Below, one piece after another: positions 4,911-8,685 of a DNA stretch of 8,685 nt. Position 1 is the first letter of the stretch, and every line of letters starts with the position of its first letter. The DNA is from an uncultured Haloferula sp. GTDB lineage: Bacteria > Verrucomicrobiota > Verrucomicrobiae > Verrucomicrobiales > Akkermansiaceae. Below the pieces are notes generated by a model, which saw nothing but the letters and a program-made list of their open reading frames with translations, had not been told where the DNA came from and searched no databases. The position numbers and the translations under genes are program-made. The stretch spans positions 1-8,685 of the forward strand of contig CAMPGU010000176.1 of NCBI GenBank assembly GCA_946885645.1, read 5' to 3'.

Positions 4911-5321
4911 ATGCACCCCCGCCCGGTTTACCGCTGGAAGTCCTTCTGGTTCGGCGTGGTGGTGCTCGCCTTCCTCGGGTGGAGTTGGATCCGGTCCATG
5001 GGCGCGGGTGACTATCTCGCGTGGAAAGGAGCCATGGATGAGGTGGTCCGGATCGATCAAAGCGGAGGCCGCATCGCGGTGGTCTGGGTGCGGGAAGATC
5101 CGATCTTTTCCCTCCCCGAGATGCCGCTCGCCAAGCATGGCGGGGGGAGCGGGATGCGCTGGTTTCCCCGGGCCTTCCGCTACGGCTCGCCGGTCGATGG
5201 CTGGAATTGGATCGCCCTTGCGCACTGGTTCATGATCCTCCTCTTCCTGCTGGCGTGGTGCGGCTGGCTCACGTGGAGGTGGAGGGGCCGGAAAAGAGTG
5301 CGGGCGCCTCTCCCTCCCTGA
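4911..5321 (+). CDS. Small two-TM membrane protein, function unknown
   Basis: A 136-aa protein. Residues 1-10 (MHPRPVYRWK) are basic, followed by TM1 at about 11-27 (FWFGVVVLAFLGWSWI). A soluble loop at about 28-100 holds KGAMDEVVRIDQSGGRIAVVWVRED and the basic RWFPRAFRYG. TM2 lies at about 101-121 (IALAHWFMILLFLLAWCGWL), and the tail is very basic (TWRWRGRKRVR), placing both ends in the cytoplasm and the loop outside. I do not recognise a named family; the pattern recalls small hypothetical proteins of Luteolibacter-like genomes (recollection only). The longer frame from 4785 is rejected because its first 42 residues lack coding character and overlap the divergent promoter region. The SD is weak (GCGGG directly before the ATG). 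Divergent from the STN-like gene and convergent with the histidine kinase. Confidence 0.7.
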   Translation: MHPRPVYRWKSFWFGVVVLAFLGWSWIRSMGAGDYLAWKGAMDEVVRIDQSGGRIAVVWVREDPIFSLPEMPLAKHGGGSGMRWFPRAFRYGSPVDGWNWIALAHWFMILLFLLAWCGWLTWRWRGRKRVRAPLPP

Positions 5322-5331
5322 TGCTCCCGCG

Positions 5332-5360
5332 CCGCCTTGCCCCGGATGGGAGGCGGGGCA
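5332..5360. terminator. Possible bidirectional terminator between convergent genes
   Basis: TGCCCC (5338-5343) pairs with GGGGCA (5355-5360), or alternatively CCGCCT (5332-5337) with AGGCGG (5351-5356). The structure fills the 40-bp gap between stops of the membrane protein (+) and the kinase (-). No T-run follows on either strand, so its strength is uncertain. Confidence 0.3.
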
Positions 5361-5361
5361 G

Positions 5362-6516
5362 CTAGCCCAGCGGCAGCTCCACGCGGAAGACCGCGCTTTC
5401 TCCGGGCGGGCTGATCAGCGCGATGCGGCCGCCTTCCTGCTCGACCAGGCGCTTCACGATGGAAAGGCCCAGACCGGTGGAGGGTTCGTGGGCGGTAGGC
5501 CGCGCGCTCAATTGCCCGTAGCGCTGGAAGAGCCGCGGATAGTCGTCGGCTTGGAAGCCGGGCCCCCCGTCCGCCACTTCCAGGATGCCGAAGCCTGCTT
5601 CCCGGCGGATGGAGATGCGGACGCAGCCGCCTGCGGGGGTGAATTTCAATGCATTGGTCAGCAGGTTCTCCGCCACCTGCTCCACCACCCATTCGGCGGC
5701 CTCCAGCGGCACGCATTCGTCCGGACCTTCGAGGGCGATCTCGATGCCCTTGCCGGCGGCTGCCGGGGCATGGCGCTGCACCAGGGTGCGGAGGGCGGAC
5801 CGCAGGTCCGTGCAGCTCCGCACCATCTCGCGGTCCCGCAGCACCAGGGACTCCACCAGATCGAGGGCCTTCGCGGAGGATTCGATCAGGGCCCCGGCCA
5901 TCGGCTGGAGCATGGGCGGAAGCTCCGCCGCATGATCGGCGAAGGCCCCCGCGAGCAGCCGGATCCCGGCGAGCGGGGATTTCAGGTCGTGGATCAGCAC
6001 TTCCGTCGAGTTCCGCTGCTCCTGCCGCCCGGCGTTCAGCTCGATCTGCTCCGCTGCCAGAGCGGCGAAATCCCGCATCATTTCCAGCTCCTCCACGGTC
6101 CAATCCCGCGGCACCGTATCGATCGCGCAGAAGGCCCCGTGGAAATGATGGCCCGCATCGATGAGGGGGAAGCCGAGATAGGCGGCCACGCCCGGATCGA
6201 TCACCGTGCCATCCTCCGCCAGCAGCGGCTCCTCCCGGGCATCCCGGATGACCAGCGGGCGCCGCAGCGCGGCGGCGTGCCGGCCGAAGAAATGGCTGAG
6301 CGGCGTTCTCCCGATCACAGGATCGCCGGAAGGGGGGAGCCCGCTGGCACCGATGAATACCTGCCGCTTGTCATCCACCAGGGAGACGAGACACACCGGC
6401 ACGTGGAGCATCCGGGCGGCCAGGGAGGTGATCGTGCTGAAATCGATCTGCCGGGGTAGGTCCAGCAGGCTCGGGGCAGCCGGCGAATCGAGCGTGGCCT
6501 GAAGGGGAGGGCACAT
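5362..6516 (-). CDS. Soluble GAF-domain sensor histidine kinase, orphan
   Basis: A cytoplasmic two-component sensor kinase, 384 aa, with no TM segment or signal peptide. Residues about 25-160 are a GAF domain (ARMLHVPVCLVSLVDDKRQV, IGASGLP, YLGFPLID, GAFCAIDT). The dimerisation/H-box is IHDLKSPLAGIRLL with phospho-acceptor His176. The HATPase_c domain follows: N-box ENLLTNALKFTP (Asn284, Asn288), G1 box DGGPGF (316-321, with Gly where Asn is usual), F-box LFQRYG (329-334) and G2 box GLGLS (348-352). It should autophosphorylate; the GAF ligand is unknown. No response regulator is adjacent and there is no receiver domain, so its partner is elsewhere. The ATG at 6516 is chosen: an upstream ATG at 6639 would lie inside the secA terminator and adds a low-complexity stretch. 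No SD; a weak promoter is seen at 6539-6565. Confidence 0.9.
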   Translation of the reverse strand: MCPPLQATLDSPAAPSLLDLPRQIDFSTITSLAARMLHVPVCLVSLVDDKRQVFIGASGLPPSGDPVIGRTPLSHFFGRHAAALRRPLVIRDAREEPLLAEDGTVIDPGVAAYLGFPLIDAGHHFHGAFCAIDTVPRDWTVEELEMMRDFAALAAEQIELNAGRQEQRNSTEVLIHDLKSPLAGIRLLAGAFADHAAELPPMLQPMAGALIESSAKALDLVESLVLRDREMVRSCTDLRSALRTLVQRHAPAAAGKGIEIALEGPDECVPLEAAEWVVEQVAENLLTNALKFTPAGGCVRISIRREAGFGILEVADGGPGFQADDYPRLFQRYGQLSARPTAHEPSTGLGLSIVKRLVEQEGGRIALISPPGESAVFRVELPLG

Positions 6517-6538
6517 AGGAGCGAGGGGTAATCTCCCG

Positions 6539-6565
6539 CCTATAGCTTTCCCCGGCCTCCTGCAA
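6539..6565 (-). promoter_or_regulatory. Weak candidate promoter for the histidine kinase
   Basis: On the minus strand TATAGG (6544-6539, 4 of 6 to TATAAT) lies about 15 bp downstream of TTGCAG (6565-6560, 3 of 6). A start near 6532 gives a leader of about 16 bases. The spacing is short and the -35 poor, but it lies between the secA terminator and the kinase ATG, where a promoter is needed. Confidence 0.3.
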
Positions 6566-6613
6566 GAACCTCCGCCAAGCGTTATTCCCGGACCCGCCCG
6601 GCTGGCTGCGTCC

Positions 6614-6648
6614 AAAAAAAGAGGCGGCGGATTTTGCACCCGCCGCCT
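6614..6648 (-). terminator. Intrinsic terminator of secA
   Basis: On the minus strand AGGCGGCGG (6648-6640) pairs perfectly with CCGCCGCCT (6630-6622) over a 9-base loop, followed by C and seven T (6620-6614). It is 20 bases beyond the secA stop. It isolates secA from the histidine kinase downstream. Confidence 0.92.
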
Positions 6649-6668
6649 GATATGGATTCCTTAAACAG

Positions 6669-8685
<2,017 letters not shown>

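Noticed and set aside
5488..6459. Plus-strand 323-codon frame, and minus-strand 5180-6103 in another frame
   Set aside because: Both are shadows of the GAF-histidine kinase, whose H, N, G1, F and G2 boxes are all in the other frame.

Overview
The window reads as chromosome of a GC-rich member of the PVC group, most likely Verrucomicrobiae of the Luteolibacter/Haloferula kind. This is inferred from the SecA (a long pre-PPXD extension and the motif VI variant RCARQGD), a ThuA-like secreted protein, a secretin/STN-like verrucomicrobial protein, strongly G/C-ending codons and mostly weak Shine-Dalgarno sites. No taxonomic marker such as rRNA is present, so genus is a guess.

Layout. The left third (1-2767) is a minus-strand run of three exported proteins: an L,D-transpeptidase with PG-binding and LysM-like parts, then a lipoprotein of the endonuclease/exonuclease/phosphatase (EEP) fold with all catalytic motifs, then a ThuA-like protein cut by the window edge. 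A good sigma-70-like promoter lies just upstream of the transpeptidase. A divergent promoter drives two tandem glutamine tRNA genes at 3021-3197 (anticodons TTG and CTG).

The middle (about 3175-3939) is the odd part. The 3' end of tRNA-Gln(CTG), including its CCA, recurs as a direct repeat at 3917-3939 (19 of 23 bases identical, all four differences C/T). The two copies bracket a segment with lower GC and relaxed codon use, holding one small lipoprotein gene. This is the signature of tRNA-targeted integration, here a small remnant or an element without its own integrase.

The right half holds a verrucomicrobial STN-like secreted protein with a cysteine-rich tail (minus), a divergent two-TM membrane protein (plus), an orphan soluble GAF-histidine kinase (minus), and the C-terminal two thirds of secA (minus), closed by a textbook intrinsic terminator. 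A pair of 7-bp direct repeats at 11-bp pitch, with OmpR/PhoB-like geometry, sits between the divergent pair.

SecA would export the several signal-peptide proteins seen here. Beyond that and the transpeptidase run, the neighbours do not form one obvious pathway. No CRISPR array, transposase, integrase or defence gene is visible.
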